DNA of 64,000 nt from Dolichospermum compactum NIES-806 (GTDB taxonomy: Bacteria; Cyanobacteriota; Cyanobacteriia; Cyanobacteriales; Nostocaceae): contig NZ_AP018316.1 of the NCBI RefSeq assembly GCF_002368115.1, positions 2,484,774 through 2,548,773 of the forward strand, in the 5' to 3' direction. The position numbers were made by a program, and so were the translations under genes. Of this stretch, positions 1 through 8,119 are shown piece by piece (position 1 is the stretch's first letter; each line of letters starts with the position of its first letter). Below the pieces are notes generated by a model. That model had not been told where the DNA came from, made no database searches, and was given only the letters and a program-made list of their open reading frames with translations.

Positions 1-83
1 GAATATTCTGTAACAAGACTAATAGAAGATTGGATAGACAGTCTGCCAGATCCGGTGTCAATGCAGGATTTATCCTGCACCTA
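1..83 (+). CDS. Possible 3' end of an upstream gene
   Basis: Frame 1 is open from the first base to a TAG at 81-83 and would encode 27 residues ending in QDLSCT. A hairpin at 109-135 follows 25 bases later, as expected at a gene end. Another frame is also open here, so this is only a candidate C-terminus. No family is recognisable. Confidence 0.25.
62..79. repeat. Short perfect palindrome
   Basis: TGCAGGAT and ATCCTGCA (62-69 and 72-79) are perfect inverted copies separated by TT. It overlaps the end of the possible upstream reading frame and may be part of that transcript's 3' end. Confidence 0.4.
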
Positions 84-108
84 GCCTTCATCCCTTGTCT
101 AAAGCACA

Positions 109-135
109 GATGTAGCTTCCTAAGTCAGCTACATC
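109..135 (+). terminator. Hairpin, possible terminator of upstream gene
   Basis: GATGTAGCT (109-117) and AGCTACATC (127-135) form a perfect 9-bp stem with a 9-nt loop. There is no strong T tract, so an intrinsic terminator is only possible. Confidence 0.4.
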
Positions 136-272
136 TTCAAGGGTTTTCGGCATTTCCCTTATAAACTATACACTCTTAAGTCTCACTCTGTGGATAAAGT
201 AGTAGAACAGAACGGAGCGATCGCTCTCACTCCTAAATAGTATTTATTTGGTAGATTAATACTACAATTCTT

Positions 273-322
273 AAGCCTGACTAAATTAAATTTACAGAAT
301 TTTCAGGCTTTTTATTCTTTTT
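273..322 (+). terminator. Rho-independent terminator
   Basis: AAGCCTGA (273-280) pairs with TCAGGCTT (303-310), with a second inner AAATT/AATTT pairing, and is followed by a T-rich run to 322. It lies on the plus strand about 60 bases before the next start codon. It would separate the upstream transcription unit from the 384-860 gene, or act as a leader attenuator. Confidence 0.6.
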
Positions 323-383
323 GCGGTGCATAACCGCAATCATACTTTTCACACATTAGATTAGGATTAATATATATACAGCT

Positions 384-860
384 ATGGTTCAGTATAGTCT
401 CGCCCAAAGCCCAGAAATTATCCTCACCGTTCCTGGTAAAGATTCCGCTAAAGCCCGTGACAAAGCAATGGATCAGTTAATGGAACTCATGGACGCGGGT
501 GAATTACCCACAGAACTAGAAGAAGGATTTGGTCCGCAACAGTTAATTGAGGTCAAAGAACCAACTACAGATACTTCCAGTCGTGAAGATGAAATTACCC
601 AAGCAGTGCAAATTCTGAGTAATTTAGCTTCCCTGAAGTTAAAAGTCCAAGAATCACGCACCGAAGCCTTAGAAATTCGTAAAGCCATTGATGTCCTATT
701 TTCCGATAAATCCGTCACTGAAGAAGAAATAACCCATCTCAAAGAAGGTTTTAAGGTTCTCAAAAATTTTGCTCAAGCGAATCTGCGTTACCAGGAAGCA
801 AGATCAAAAGCAGAACAAGCGAGACAGATTTTAGATCAAGCGCTCAAGTCACCTGAGTAA
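384..860 (+). CDS. Conserved cyanobacterial hypothetical protein
   Basis: A 158-residue soluble, acidic protein without signal peptide or membrane segment. The N-terminal 50 residues look like a small alpha/beta fold with a repeated MDQLMELMDAG-type helix. Residues about 65-155 are strongly helical with Lys/Glu/Ala heptads, so a coiled coil is likely. The ATG at 384 is the first start after the terminator at 273-322 and lacks a clear Shine-Dalgarno. It lies about 135 bases upstream of rpsO on the same strand, a neighbourhood I associate with a cyanobacterial conserved protein, but I do not recognise a function. Confidence 0.75.
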   Translation: MVQYSLAQSPEIILTVPGKDSAKARDKAMDQLMELMDAGELPTELEEGFGPQQLIEVKEPTTDTSSREDEITQAVQILSNLASLKLKVQESRTEALEIRKAIDVLFSDKSVTEEEITHLKEGFKVLKNFAQANLRYQEARSKAEQARQILDQALKSPE

Positions 861-994
861 TTGGTAATTGGTAATGGGAAAATTCTTTTCCCCTGCCCCC
901 TGCTCCCTGCTCAAGAATTTGCCACAGGAATGGATGGGTGTGATATTATAAGAGACTGCTACACAAACTAAGAAAAATAAGAATTTAACCAATC

Positions 995-1264
995 ATGGCT
1001 CTGACGCAACAGCGCAAACAAGAACTCATTTCTGGATACCAAGTTCATGAAACCGATACTGGTTCGGCTGATGTCCAAATTGCAATGCTAACTGACCGCA
1101 TTAACCGCCTTAGTCAACATTTGCAAGCTAATAAAAAAGACCATTCCTCCCGCAGAGGGCTATTGAAGATGATTGGTCAAAGAAAGCGTCTTCTAGCTTA
1201 TATCCAAGCAGGTAGTCAGGAAAAATATAAAGCTATCATTGGTCGTCTCGGTATTCGCGGTTAG
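995..1264 (+). CDS. rpsO: 30S ribosomal protein S15
   Basis: Eighty-nine residues, the normal length for S15, which binds the 16S rRNA central domain early in small-subunit assembly. The sequence has the family's four-helix pattern: ETDTGSADVQIAMLTDRI, the LSQHLQ..KKDHSSRRGL segment with the rRNA-contacting His-Ser-Arg-Arg motif, and a C-terminal RKRLLAYIQ helix. The ATG follows an A-rich leader without a strong Shine-Dalgarno. Only 12 bases separate its stop from the PAM68-like gene, so the two are probably cotranscribed. Confidence 0.97.
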   Translation: MALTQQRKQELISGYQVHETDTGSADVQIAMLTDRINRLSQHLQANKKDHSSRRGLLKMIGQRKRLLAYIQAGSQEKYKAIIGRLGIRG

Positions 1265-1276
1265 GAACTAATTCTT

Positions 1277-1747
1277 ATGGCTGCTGAAGAATCGGAACGT
1301 AGTGCCTTACCTTTTGAGCCAAACAAAAAGCGTCCAAAACCTGCTAAGGCTATTAGTCAACCCGTTATCAAAATCAAAGAACCTCAAGAAAAATCGCAAC
1401 AGCAACGCCGTTATTCTAAACAAGAAATGGCGATTCCTGAAGTAGTTAGCCAGCGGATGATTCGCCGAGTAGCTGGTTTTTGCGGTGTCCCCACAGCTTT
1501 AGGAATTTCTAGTTTGATAGTTAGCTATTTGCTAGTTACCTTGGCTGATATCCAACTTCCTCCTATCGCGGTTTTGTTGGTGAATATGGGATTATTTGGT
1601 TTAGGGGTGTTAGGAATTACCTATGGTGTTCTTTCCGCTTCTTGGGATGAAGAAAAACCGGGAACTCTCCTGGGTTTGGATGAATTTAGCACTAACTGGG
1701 GAAGGATGACCGAAGTTTGGCGTGAGACCCAGAAAAAGAACGTCTAA
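1277..1747 (+). CDS. PAM68-like (DUF3464) photosystem II assembly protein
   Basis: A 156-residue membrane protein. Residues 1-60 are a hydrophilic Pro/Lys/Gln-rich tail. Two transmembrane helices follow at about 75-95 and 100-122, then a short tail with the conserved SWDEEKPGTLLGLDEF stretch seen in PAM68/DUF3464 proteins. Family members act in early photosystem II assembly or D1 maturation at the thylakoid membrane. It sits 12 bases after rpsO, as in other cyanobacteria to my knowledge. Assignment rests on topology and the C-terminal motif. Confidence 0.85.
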   Translation: MAAEESERSALPFEPNKKRPKPAKAISQPVIKIKEPQEKSQQQRRYSKQEMAIPEVVSQRMIRRVAGFCGVPTALGISSLIVSYLLVTLADIQLPPIAVLLVNMGLFGLGVLGITYGVLSASWDEEKPGTLLGLDEFSTNWGRMTEVWRETQKKNV

Positions 1748-1980
1748 CAAACAGCGTCCAGGTAATAACTGTATATGGGGTAAGTTGGAAAGACTATATT
1801 TTTCTGGTTTATACCCAATATTCAGCAAAAAATACCTGGCGCTACATTTGTAGTTATATGTTTAACTCCAGATATTTTTGATCTATTGGAATTGTTCAAC
1901 AATCAACACAGGAATTGATTCATCAACAAATTGGTAAAAGATTTGACGATAATTTTCAAATTATCAAAAAAGGAAAAATT

Positions 1981-2553
1981 ATGCAATCTCCTCTTTACCT
2001 GTTCACTATTGCAGAATATTTGGAATTAGAACAATCTAGCGATATTCGTCATGAATATTTTGCAGGTGAAGTCTTTGCTATGGCTGGAGGTAGTAAGGAA
2101 CATAATATAATCTCTGGCAATGTTTACTCGCGTTTACGTTCTCGGTTACGGGGTAGTTCCTGTAATGTTTTCATGTCTGATATGAAAGTGAGAATAAATC
2201 TAGCCAATGACAATAAAACTATATTTTATTATCCTGATGTGGTAGTCAGTTGCGATACTGAAGATCAAGATAGTTATTTTTTGAATTATCCTTGTTTAAT
2301 TATCGAGGTGCTATCACCAAGTACAGAAACTATAGATAGACGGGAGAAACTTGTTAATTACCGAGGTTTAGCAAGTTTGAAAGAATATGTTTTAATTTCT
2401 CAAAATGAAGTTAAGGTAGAGGTTTATCGTCAAGATGAAAAACGAAATTGGACTATACAAACTTTAATGAATCGTGATGATAAATTACATTTAGGTTCCG
2501 TTGGCTTGATTCTAGAAACGGCAGATATATATGAAGATATTATTAATATTTAA
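1981..2553 (+). CDS. Uma2 family (DUF820) restriction endonuclease-like protein
   Basis: A 190-residue PD-(D/E)XK-fold protein of the Uma2 family, which is hugely expanded in cyanobacteria and whose role is unknown. Typical marks are an N-terminal YLELEQSSDIRHEYFAGEVFAMAGGS segment, PDVVVSCD (catalytic-type Asp near residue 99) and LIIEVLSPSTETIDRREKL with the E-x-L acidic residue, then YRGLASLKEYVLIS. The ATG at 1981 is chosen over an upstream in-frame TTG at 1915 because it has an AAAAGGAAAA ribosome binding site and matches the usual family start. It ends 8 bases before an IS1634-type terminal repeat. Confidence 0.9.
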   Translation: MQSPLYLFTIAEYLELEQSSDIRHEYFAGEVFAMAGGSKEHNIISGNVYSRLRSRLRGSSCNVFMSDMKVRINLANDNKTIFYYPDVVVSCDTEDQDSYFLNYPCLIIEVLSPSTETIDRREKLVNYRGLASLKEYVLISQNEVKVEVYRQDEKRNWTIQTLMNRDDKLHLGSVGLILETADIYEDIINI

Positions 2554-2561
2554 TTTTCCAA

Positions 2562-2580
2562 CCCATATTCCGCACTTCAA
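2562..2580. repeat. IS1634-type terminal repeat (left end of a remnant element)
   Basis: CCCATATTCCGCACTTCAA matches the outer part of the terminal repeat of the complete IS1634-type element at 55528-57292, with one mismatch in the first 14 bases. It lies just after the Uma2 stop. It reads in the same direction as the copy at 4141-4168, so the two are not a simple inverted pair. I read it as the transposase-C-terminal end of a decayed element that extends to about 4140. Confidence 0.65.
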
Positions 2581-2739
2581 CAAGTAGTATACACAAACTA
2601 CATTCACCATTAATTAAAAACTATAGTTTTTTAAAATTAAGTAACCATCAAGAAATAAATTATGCCCGCCAAAATTCTAGCTTTTTTATTGTGTTTAAAA
2701 AGCTAGTAAGACAGTTTAATTTGAATTTTTCAATCAGTT

Positions 2740-2748
2740 ATGCTCTCT
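2740..2748. repeat. Target site duplication of IS4-family element (left copy)
   Basis: ATGCTCTCT occurs immediately outside the left end of the element and again at 3902-3910 outside the right end. Nine bases is a normal duplication size for IS4-family transposition. Confidence 0.9.
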
Positions 2749-3810
2749 CTAAGTACAGGACAAAAAATTGAGAGAGAGAAGAAAGTCGTCATATTTCAAA
2801 TCTAAATCAGTAACAAGAGAACGCAGATAATCTAAACCGTAACGAAAAACACTTTTAGCAAAACGTCCATGTTTCTTGATTTTGATAGGTTGGTGTTGAT
2901 GCAACCATTCTCCAGTCTTGACAGCCCAACACATAGCTAATGACAGTAAAGCTAAGAGCTTACTCAATCGGTTAGAATCAATAAAATGTGTAGATTCCAA
3001 GCAAAAACCACGAGTTTTAAACATACCGAACAAAGTTTCAATCCCCCAACGACGGCCATAGTCAGCAATTATGGTTTGGGGAGAAGTATCAGAAATCACG
3101 ATTAATAACTTGCCATCATCAAGACGTAAACCAGCTACATAAACTGAACGACCCCAGACCCAACGACGAGTAGATAAAACCTGAGATTCACCCGCAGCCA
3201 GATGAGCAAAAATGACGCTACCTGGAAGAGTCTTTTCTGTATCACTAATTAAATCAGTGTGACGAATCCTGATTCGGAATGGAATATTTGGTTCAAGCAG
3301 TAAATAACTTAACCATTCTGCCCCCACGAATTCTCTGTCAGCACTGATATAGTCAACTTGTGCATCTGGGAACAGTTGTCCAAATCGGTCAAGTAAATCC
3401 ATTCGTTCATCCGTGTTGGAGTTACCTTTCTTCTCCAATATCTGCCAAACTAGGGGGTAAGCGACACCATTATGTACTACTCCCAACATGAGGATATTTA
3501 ACCATATTTGACCAAAACGCCATTCAGTCCGGTCAATACTTAACACCCAAGGCTGGGGAATGTTCATGATTTTTACAATCATTTTCGCTATGACTGCATA
3601 ATCTATATCAAAATCTCGGAAAAATCTTTGCAACCGTTTGTAATTGGATTCGTTTTTAGCACAGTTGCGAAAACCAGTTGCTAATTCTACCAAGTTCACT
3701 GTCTTTACTCTTAATAAAGATATTAAAAATAACGCTAAAAAGCTTAGACGCGCTCCATGCCATTCCAAATGTGGTTTTAGTGTGTCTCGTAATAGGTTAA
3801 TCTGGTTCAT
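2749..3810 (-). CDS. IS4 family transposase
   Basis: A DDE transposase of 353 residues from the ATG at 3810; an in-frame start 20 residues upstream (3870) also exists. Catalytic residues are visible: Asp in LSIDRTEW, Asp in YISADREF, and Glu in the Y-(2)-R-(3)-E-(6)-K signature (YGRRWGIETLFGMFK), which defines the IS4 family. The stop codon TAG is formed by the terminal bases of the element itself: the last codons are read through the left inverted repeat. The frame is intact, so the enzyme is probably functional. Confidence 0.94.
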   Translation of the reverse strand: MNQINLLRDTLKPHLEWHGARLSFLALFLISLLRVKTVNLVELATGFRNCAKNESNYKRLQRFFRDFDIDYAVIAKMIVKIMNIPQPWVLSIDRTEWRFGQIWLNILMLGVVHNGVAYPLVWQILEKKGNSNTDERMDLLDRFGQLFPDAQVDYISADREFVGAEWLSYLLLEPNIPFRIRIRHTDLISDTEKTLPGSVIFAHLAAGESQVLSTRRWVWGRSVYVAGLRLDDGKLLIVISDTSPQTIIADYGRRWGIETLFGMFKTRGFCLESTHFIDSNRLSKLLALLSLAMCWAVKTGEWLHQHQPIKIKKHGRFAKSVFRYGLDYLRSLVTDLDLKYDDFLLSLNFLSCT

Positions 3811-3901
3811 AGGGGTTTCTTTGATTGTGTGGTAACTTTCTATGAAACCCTTTCTCTGTTTCCTTTGCAAGCTTTTTCTCTATTTTTTGTCCTGTACAGA
3901 G
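2749..3901 (-). mobile_element. Complete IS4-family insertion sequence, 1153 bp
   Basis: The left end CTAAGTACAGGACAAAAAAT and the right end (reverse complement CTCTGTACAGGACAAAAAAT) form imperfect terminal inverted repeats sharing GTACAGGACAAAAAAT. ATGCTCTCT is duplicated exactly at both borders (2740-2748 and 3902-3910), so both borders are defined to the base. The single transposase gene is on the minus strand. The element is inserted into the remnant of an older IS1634-type element. Intact ends, an intact reading frame and an exact duplication indicate recent insertion. Confidence 0.93.
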
Positions 3902-3910
3902 ATGCTCTCT
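3902..3910. repeat. Target site duplication of IS4-family element (right copy)
   Basis: ATGCTCTCT repeats the sequence at 2740-2748 directly outside the right terminal repeat. Confidence 0.9.
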
Positions 3911-3920
3911 ACAAGATTAT

Positions 3921-4139
3921 TCAATAGGGAATTATAGATTCGGCAACTAACATATTTTGACAAGGATTAGGTAGGAATTGCAATATCCTACAATGTTCAT
4001 CCGTTAAGTTAAGAATCCTATCAACTTCTTGTGTAATTAGAATATGAATCCCCTGAAAACATTGAAATATCCACCTTAATGTGGGAGATTCTGTGGGTTT
4101 CTTGAGTTGATTTTTAACAGTAGCTTTTTGTGTTTTTAA
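3921..4139 (-). pseudogene. C-terminal fragment of an IS1634-type transposase
   Basis: About 72 codons on the minus strand encode a segment with PTLRWIFQCFQGIHI and ILQFLPNPCQ, which I recognise as the C-terminal end of IS1634-family transposases. The N-terminal three quarters are absent: the frame runs into another terminal-repeat-like sequence at 4141. Together with the end at 2562-2580 this is the left part of a decayed element, later split by the IS4-family insertion. This piece corresponds to the region missing from the transposase at 55829-56989. Confidence 0.7.
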
Positions 4140-4140
4140 T

Positions 4141-4168
4141 CCGGCATTCCGCACTTCAAAATGTCACA
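4141..4168. repeat. Second IS1634-type terminal repeat, same orientation as 2562-2580
   Basis: The sequence beginning CCGGCATTCCGCAC and ending TGTCACA matches the 28-bp terminal repeat at 55528-55555 at both its outer and inner blocks. It is oriented as a left end, yet no element body follows to the right. It probably derives from another copy or a deletion between tandem copies. Confidence 0.55.
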
Positions 4169-4377
4169 TATTTATACTTCAAAAAATGTTACCAAATTAG
4201 GATAGTTTTATTAAGTATTAATCCTGATTTTTCCTGGTGGTAATGCGATCGCGAAGCGCTCCGTAGGAATCCCTATCTGACTATTATTAGCCCTATAATG
4301 GTAATCTTGGTGTATTACAATTTGTTGTTAATCTAAAGTTAGTTAATCAAAAATTTACTTAAACAAGGAACTCGTAA

Positions 4378-5418
4378 ATGATTATCGTCATGAAGGTTGG
4401 TTCCCCTCAGGAAGAAATAAATCGGATTACCACAGAATTATCTAGCTGGGGACTAACACCAGAAAAAATTATTGGTCAACATAAAGTAGTCATTGCTTTG
4501 GTTGGGGAAACTGCGGATTTAGACCCGCCCCGCATTCAAGAATTGAGTCAATGGATTGAGCAAGTATTACGAGTGGAAGTACCCTACAAACGAGCTAGTC
4601 GCCAATTCCGTCATGGAGAAGCTTCTGAAGTGGTGGTGAATACTCCTCAAGGGGATGTGGTGTTTGGTGAACATCATCCTTTGGTAGTTGTGGCTGGCCC
4701 TTGTTCGGTGGAAAATGAAGAGATGATTGTAGAAACGGCGCTGCGGGTAAAGGCGGCAGGAGCTAAGTTTCTGCGAGGTGGCGCCTATAAACCCCGCACG
4801 TCACCCTATGCTTTTCAAGGTCATGGTGAAAGCGCTTTGGAATTGTTAGCAACCGCGCGGAAAGTCAGCGGGTTGGGGATTATCACCGAAGTTATGGATA
4901 CGGAAGACTTGGAGAAAATTGGCGAGGTTGCTGATGTGATTCAGGTGGGGGCGAGAAATATGCAGAATTTCTCCATGCTGAAGAAAGTGGGAGCGCAACC
5001 GAAACCAGTGCTGTTAAAACGCGGTATGGCCGCGACTATTGAAGATTGGTTAATGGCGGCTGAATATATTTTAGCGGCGGGTAATGCCAATGTGATTTTG
5101 TGTGAACGGGGAATTAGAACTTTTGACCGTCAGTATACCCGCAATACTCTAGATTTATCGGTTGTGCCAGTGTTGCGGAAACTAACGCATTTACCGATTA
5201 TGATTGATCCTAGTCATGGTGTGGGTTGGTCCGAGTTTGTCCCTTCTATGGCTATGGCAGCGATCGCAGCGGGTACGGATTCGTTAATGATAGAAGTACA
5301 TCCCAACCCAGCTAAAGCCTTATCGGATGGACTCCAATCTTTAACCCCAGACCTGTTTGATAAATTAATGTCGGAATTGGCGGTGATTGGTCAAGTCATG
5401 TCCAGGTGGTCAAATTAA
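4378..5418 (+). CDS. aroF: 3-deoxy-7-phosphoheptulonate (DAHP) synthase, ferredoxin-like-domain type
   Basis: Catalyses the first step of the shikimate pathway, condensing phosphoenolpyruvate with erythrose 4-phosphate. At 346 residues it has the length of the class I-beta form. Residues 1-75 are the ferredoxin-like regulatory domain (IVMKVGSPQEEINRI). The TIM barrel follows with AGPCSVE, RGGAYKPRTSPYAFQG, QVGARNMQNF, LLKRGM and the metal-binding MIDPSHGVG. A ribosome site AAGGA lies 8 bases before the ATG. It is transcribed toward minE, with a hairpin between the two stops. tyrA and aroK of the same pathway are elsewhere in the window. Confidence 0.95.
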   Translation: MIIVMKVGSPQEEINRITTELSSWGLTPEKIIGQHKVVIALVGETADLDPPRIQELSQWIEQVLRVEVPYKRASRQFRHGEASEVVVNTPQGDVVFGEHHPLVVVAGPCSVENEEMIVETALRVKAAGAKFLRGGAYKPRTSPYAFQGHGESALELLATARKVSGLGIITEVMDTEDLEKIGEVADVIQVGARNMQNFSMLKKVGAQPKPVLLKRGMAATIEDWLMAAEYILAAGNANVILCERGIRTFDRQYTRNTLDLSVVPVLRKLTHLPIMIDPSHGVGWSEFVPSMAMAAIAAGTDSLMIEVHPNPAKALSDGLQSLTPDLFDKLMSELAVIGQVMSRWSN

Positions 5419-5459
5419 TGCCCCCATTCGCCTTTTAATATCCAATTCAAGACAATTCA

Positions 5460-5481
5460 GGGCGCAAGACCTGCGCCCCTA
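5460..5481. repeat. Palindromic repeat between convergent genes, probable bidirectional terminator
   Basis: GGGCGCA (5460-5466) and TGCGCCC (5472-5478) form a GC-rich hairpin followed by CTAC. A close relative lies at 31258-31281. The position between the aroF and minE stop codons fits a shared terminator, though no clean T tract is present. Confidence 0.55.
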
Positions 5482-5784
5482 CAGTAAGATATCACTACTT
5501 TCTAGAACCGTTTCATCTAGGCTTTCTTTAACCCTACGGATTGGTAAATTAGCAATTAAAGCTGTTGTCCGTTGGCTGCTTTCTAGGGAAAACTCCAAAC
5601 CGTCTGTTTCTATTTCGACATAGCGACAAACAATTTCCAGGATTTCCTGACGCATTTTTTCTAAAGTTTGGGGGTCTAAGTCCGCACGGTCATGGGATAT
5701 TACCACTTGCAAACGACGTTTAACGTCATCGCGGCTATTATCGGGACTACGAGCGAAAAATTTTTCTAAAATTTCAAGAATCAT
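5479..5784 (-). CDS. minE: Cell division topological specificity factor MinE
   Basis: MinE stimulates MinD ATPase and restricts MinCD to the poles, placing the division septum. From the ATG at 5784 it has 101 residues, starting MILEILEKFF, an amphipathic membrane-binding start of the family. The anti-MinCD helix region RDDVKRRLQVVISHDRADL is followed by a C-terminal topological domain (MRQEILEIVCRYVEIE). A longer in-frame start at 5829 would overlap minD and add 15 unlike residues, so 5784 is preferred. It is the last gene of minCDE, 37 bases after minD. Confidence 0.95.
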   Translation of the reverse strand: MILEILEKFFARSPDNSRDDVKRRLQVVISHDRADLDPQTLEKMRQEILEIVCRYVEIETDGLEFSLESSQRTTALIANLPIRRVKESLDETVLESSDILL

Positions 5785-5821
5785 TGCGGGTATGTGTAAG
5801 GCAGAAACACTGGCAAGTAAA

Positions 5822-6628
5822 TTAAACAATCTTTGACCACAACATCTTTCTCAACCGAGAGAAGATGTTGTTATTAGATGAGTCAAGCTCCAGAAATTCG
5901 ACAGTTTCCCCTTCCAATCTCCGAGCAATATTCTCAAAAGCGGTGGCAGCTAAAGAGGGAGTGTCTGATAATACTAAAGGTTCGCCGCGATTGGTAGAAA
6001 CAATCACCCGCTCATCGTCGGGGATGATTCCAATTATGGGGATGGCGAGAAGTTCCTGAACGTCTTGTACAGACATCATATCATTTGCCTGTACCATTGC
6101 TGGTCTAATCCTGTTAACTATTAAGTTAATTTTTTTGACACCTTGGGCTTCGAGTAATCCCACTACCCGGTCAGCATCACGGACGGCGGAAATTTCGGGG
6201 GTGGTGACAATTAGGGCTTCTTTAGCGGGTGCAGTCGCATTTTTAAACCCCATTTCAATTCCTGCGGGGCAGTCAATCATCACATACTGGTATTTTTGTG
6301 CTAGAGCATTTACCAGTAACTTCATTTGGTCGGGTGTGACTGATTCTTTATTGCGATGTTGGGTAGCTGGGAGAAGTACCAAATTAGGTTGGCGTTTGTC
6401 TTTAACTAAAGCTTGTTCTAAACGACACTCTCTTGCCAAGACCTCTACTGCTGTATAAACAATACGATTTTCTAGTCCTAGAAGTAAATCTAAATTTCTC
6501 AGCCCAAAATCTGCATCAATTAAGGCTACTTGTTTGCCTATTTTGGCTAAAGCCATCCCTAAATTAGCTGAAACTGTGGTTTTACCAACTCCCCCTTTAC
6601 CGGAGGTAATGACAATAATGCGAGTCAT
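5822..6628 (-). CDS. minD: Septum site-determining protein MinD
   Basis: A 268-residue membrane-cycling ATPase that recruits MinC to the membrane. It has the deviant Walker A GKGGVGKTT at residues 10-18, DADFGLRNLD (Walker A' region), and DCPAGIE for Walker B. The C-terminal amphipathic tail IFSRLRKMLWSKIV is the membrane-targeting helix. Family length is normal. It lies between minC (205-base gap) and minE (37-base gap) on the minus strand. Confidence 0.97.
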   Translation of the reverse strand: MTRIIVITSGKGGVGKTTVSANLGMALAKIGKQVALIDADFGLRNLDLLLGLENRIVYTAVEVLARECRLEQALVKDKRQPNLVLLPATQHRNKESVTPDQMKLLVNALAQKYQYVMIDCPAGIEMGFKNATAPAKEALIVTTPEISAVRDADRVVGLLEAQGVKKINLIVNRIRPAMVQANDMMSVQDVQELLAIPIIGIIPDDERVIVSTNRGEPLVLSDTPSLAATAFENIARRLEGETVEFLELDSSNNNIFSRLRKMLWSKIV

Positions 6629-6833
6629 GATAATGCTTTATGAAAGTTCAGGGAACAACAATAAAATATTTTTATTGCTATTGATTCTAATTTAGTAACC
6701 TAACAGAAATTAATTACATATCCAGTATATTGCAGGTAAATGAGGTACAAATATTAATTATTAGTCCTTGCACCAAAAGGGTTTTACTGCTGACTGTTGA
6801 AAGCTGCTGTAGATTCTTAACTAAGCAAGAATT

Positions 6834-8012
6834 TTAGACCATATTTTGTGTAATTAATTGCATTCGACTACTTAATTGACTGCGGGAAAAATCATCGGCT
6901 TTAACAATGCGAATTCCTTCAGGTGTAATATGTGCAACTTCAGGAAAGAAGCTGGTGAGGGTTTTTTCTGGTGATCTAGCAACAGCATCAGCTATTCGCA
7001 ATTGGGTTGGTTCCATTTGCAAGGCCATAATCAGAGATTCCCGATTCCCACCGGCACCAGCATGGGCAACTCCCCGCAATCGTCCCCAAATCAAAATATC
7101 CCCATCGGCAATGACGATACCACTAGGATTGATATCTCCCAAGATGATTACCGTACCGGGATGACGAATTTCTACACCTGATCTGACTGTCATTTGCAGA
7201 TAGAGGGCATCTGCTAGGGCGCTGGGAGTCGGTTGAATATCGGAGGTGAGGGATGTTTGGAGTTGGATTTGTTCTACGGAATAACCCAGGGTACAAGCGG
7301 CGATCGCAGTTTGTCTTCGACTGGTAGCTACAGATTTTAGTTGAATTTGGTATGTATTTAAAGTTTCTGCCAAATCTTGCAATTGTCTGTTATCTAACAA
7401 TCTATCTTTGGCTACTAGATGCAGGAATGTATTTGGTTTCCGTAAGCGATCGCCCGCATTGAGACGCTGTTTCATTTGGTGCCAAATTTCCCCCCAATTA
7501 AATTCTGATGCCGGTACTTGCAACTCGGTGGGCAAAATTAATAATAGTCGCTCTCCTTCAGTTTTTAACTGAACTTGAATATTATGATCTACCTTTTGTT
7601 CTATTAACTCTAAATCAGCACTTGGTAAATCAGCTAAAATAGAACCAGATTCCCCCCCATTAGGAATATTAAATTCTGGATTTTCAGCAGCAGAATTACC
7701 ATTTAAAAAAGCAATTACGGAATTCAACTCTGAATTAGAGATAATGGGACTAGATTCTACTTTATGATCAGCAAAATCTGTATTTATCTTGCCAGAGTTA
7801 GAATTATTTACCTCTTGATCAACTTGATAAAAAACCGATTCTGATTTAAGAAATTCAGACTTTATTTCATCAGGTTTAGTAGAATCAGCAACATCTACAT
7901 TGTCTGGGATAGAATGAGAATTATTTACCTTTTGATCAACCTGATCAAAAGTTGATTCTGACTTAGGAAATTCAGAATTTATTTCATCAGGTTTAGCAGA
8001 ATCAGAATTCAT
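6834..8012 (-). CDS. minC: Septum site-determining protein MinC with repeated N-terminal extension
   Basis: FtsZ-assembly inhibitor, 392 residues. The MinC N domain runs from about 145 to 245 (VQLKTEGERLLLILP through AACTLGYSVEQ), and the C-terminal beta-helix dimerisation domain from about 270 to 375 (RSGVEIRHPGTVIILGDINPSGIVIADG). The first 135 residues are an Asp/Ser/Glu/Asn-rich, probably disordered extension. It contains a near-exact tandem duplication with a 39-residue period: a block starting DSAKPDEINSEF at residue 4 recurs as DSTKPDEIKSEF at 43. Expression probably starts upstream and continues into minD and minE. Confidence 0.93.
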   Translation of the reverse strand: MNSDSAKPDEINSEFPKSESTFDQVDQKVNNSHSIPDNVDVADSTKPDEIKSEFLKSESVFYQVDQEVNNSNSGKINTDFADHKVESSPIISNSELNSVIAFLNGNSAAENPEFNIPNGGESGSILADLPSADLELIEQKVDHNIQVQLKTEGERLLLILPTELQVPASEFNWGEIWHQMKQRLNAGDRLRKPNTFLHLVAKDRLLDNRQLQDLAETLNTYQIQLKSVATSRRQTAIAACTLGYSVEQIQLQTSLTSDIQPTPSALADALYLQMTVRSGVEIRHPGTVIILGDINPSGIVIADGDILIWGRLRGVAHAGAGGNRESLIMALQMEPTQLRIADAVARSPEKTLTSFFPEVAHITPEGIRIVKADDFSRSQLSSRMQLITQNMV

Positions 8013-8119
8013 GCAGCACTAGCCAAAATACAGTAACATTTGAGATATTCATAAAAGATTGAGAATTGGTAATTGGTAATTTATAGCATTTCCTAATCAT
8101 ATCGAGTATATTATAGCCT

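Noticed and set aside
1915..1980. TTG start at 1915 for the Uma2 gene
   Set aside because: The ATG at 1981 has a ribosome site and fits the family N-terminus. The upstream codons look unrelated to Uma2.
2562..4168. The two CATTCCGCACTTCAA-type sequences considered as the two ends of one element
   Set aside because: They are in the same orientation, while the ends of a complete element must be inverted, and no duplication flanks them. They are better explained as ends of different copies.
5387..5623. Plus-strand frame across the end of aroF and minE
   Set aside because: It overlaps two confirmed genes and has no coding features.
6135..6458. Plus-strand frames antisense to minD and minC
   Set aside because: They are shadows of strongly conserved minus-strand genes.
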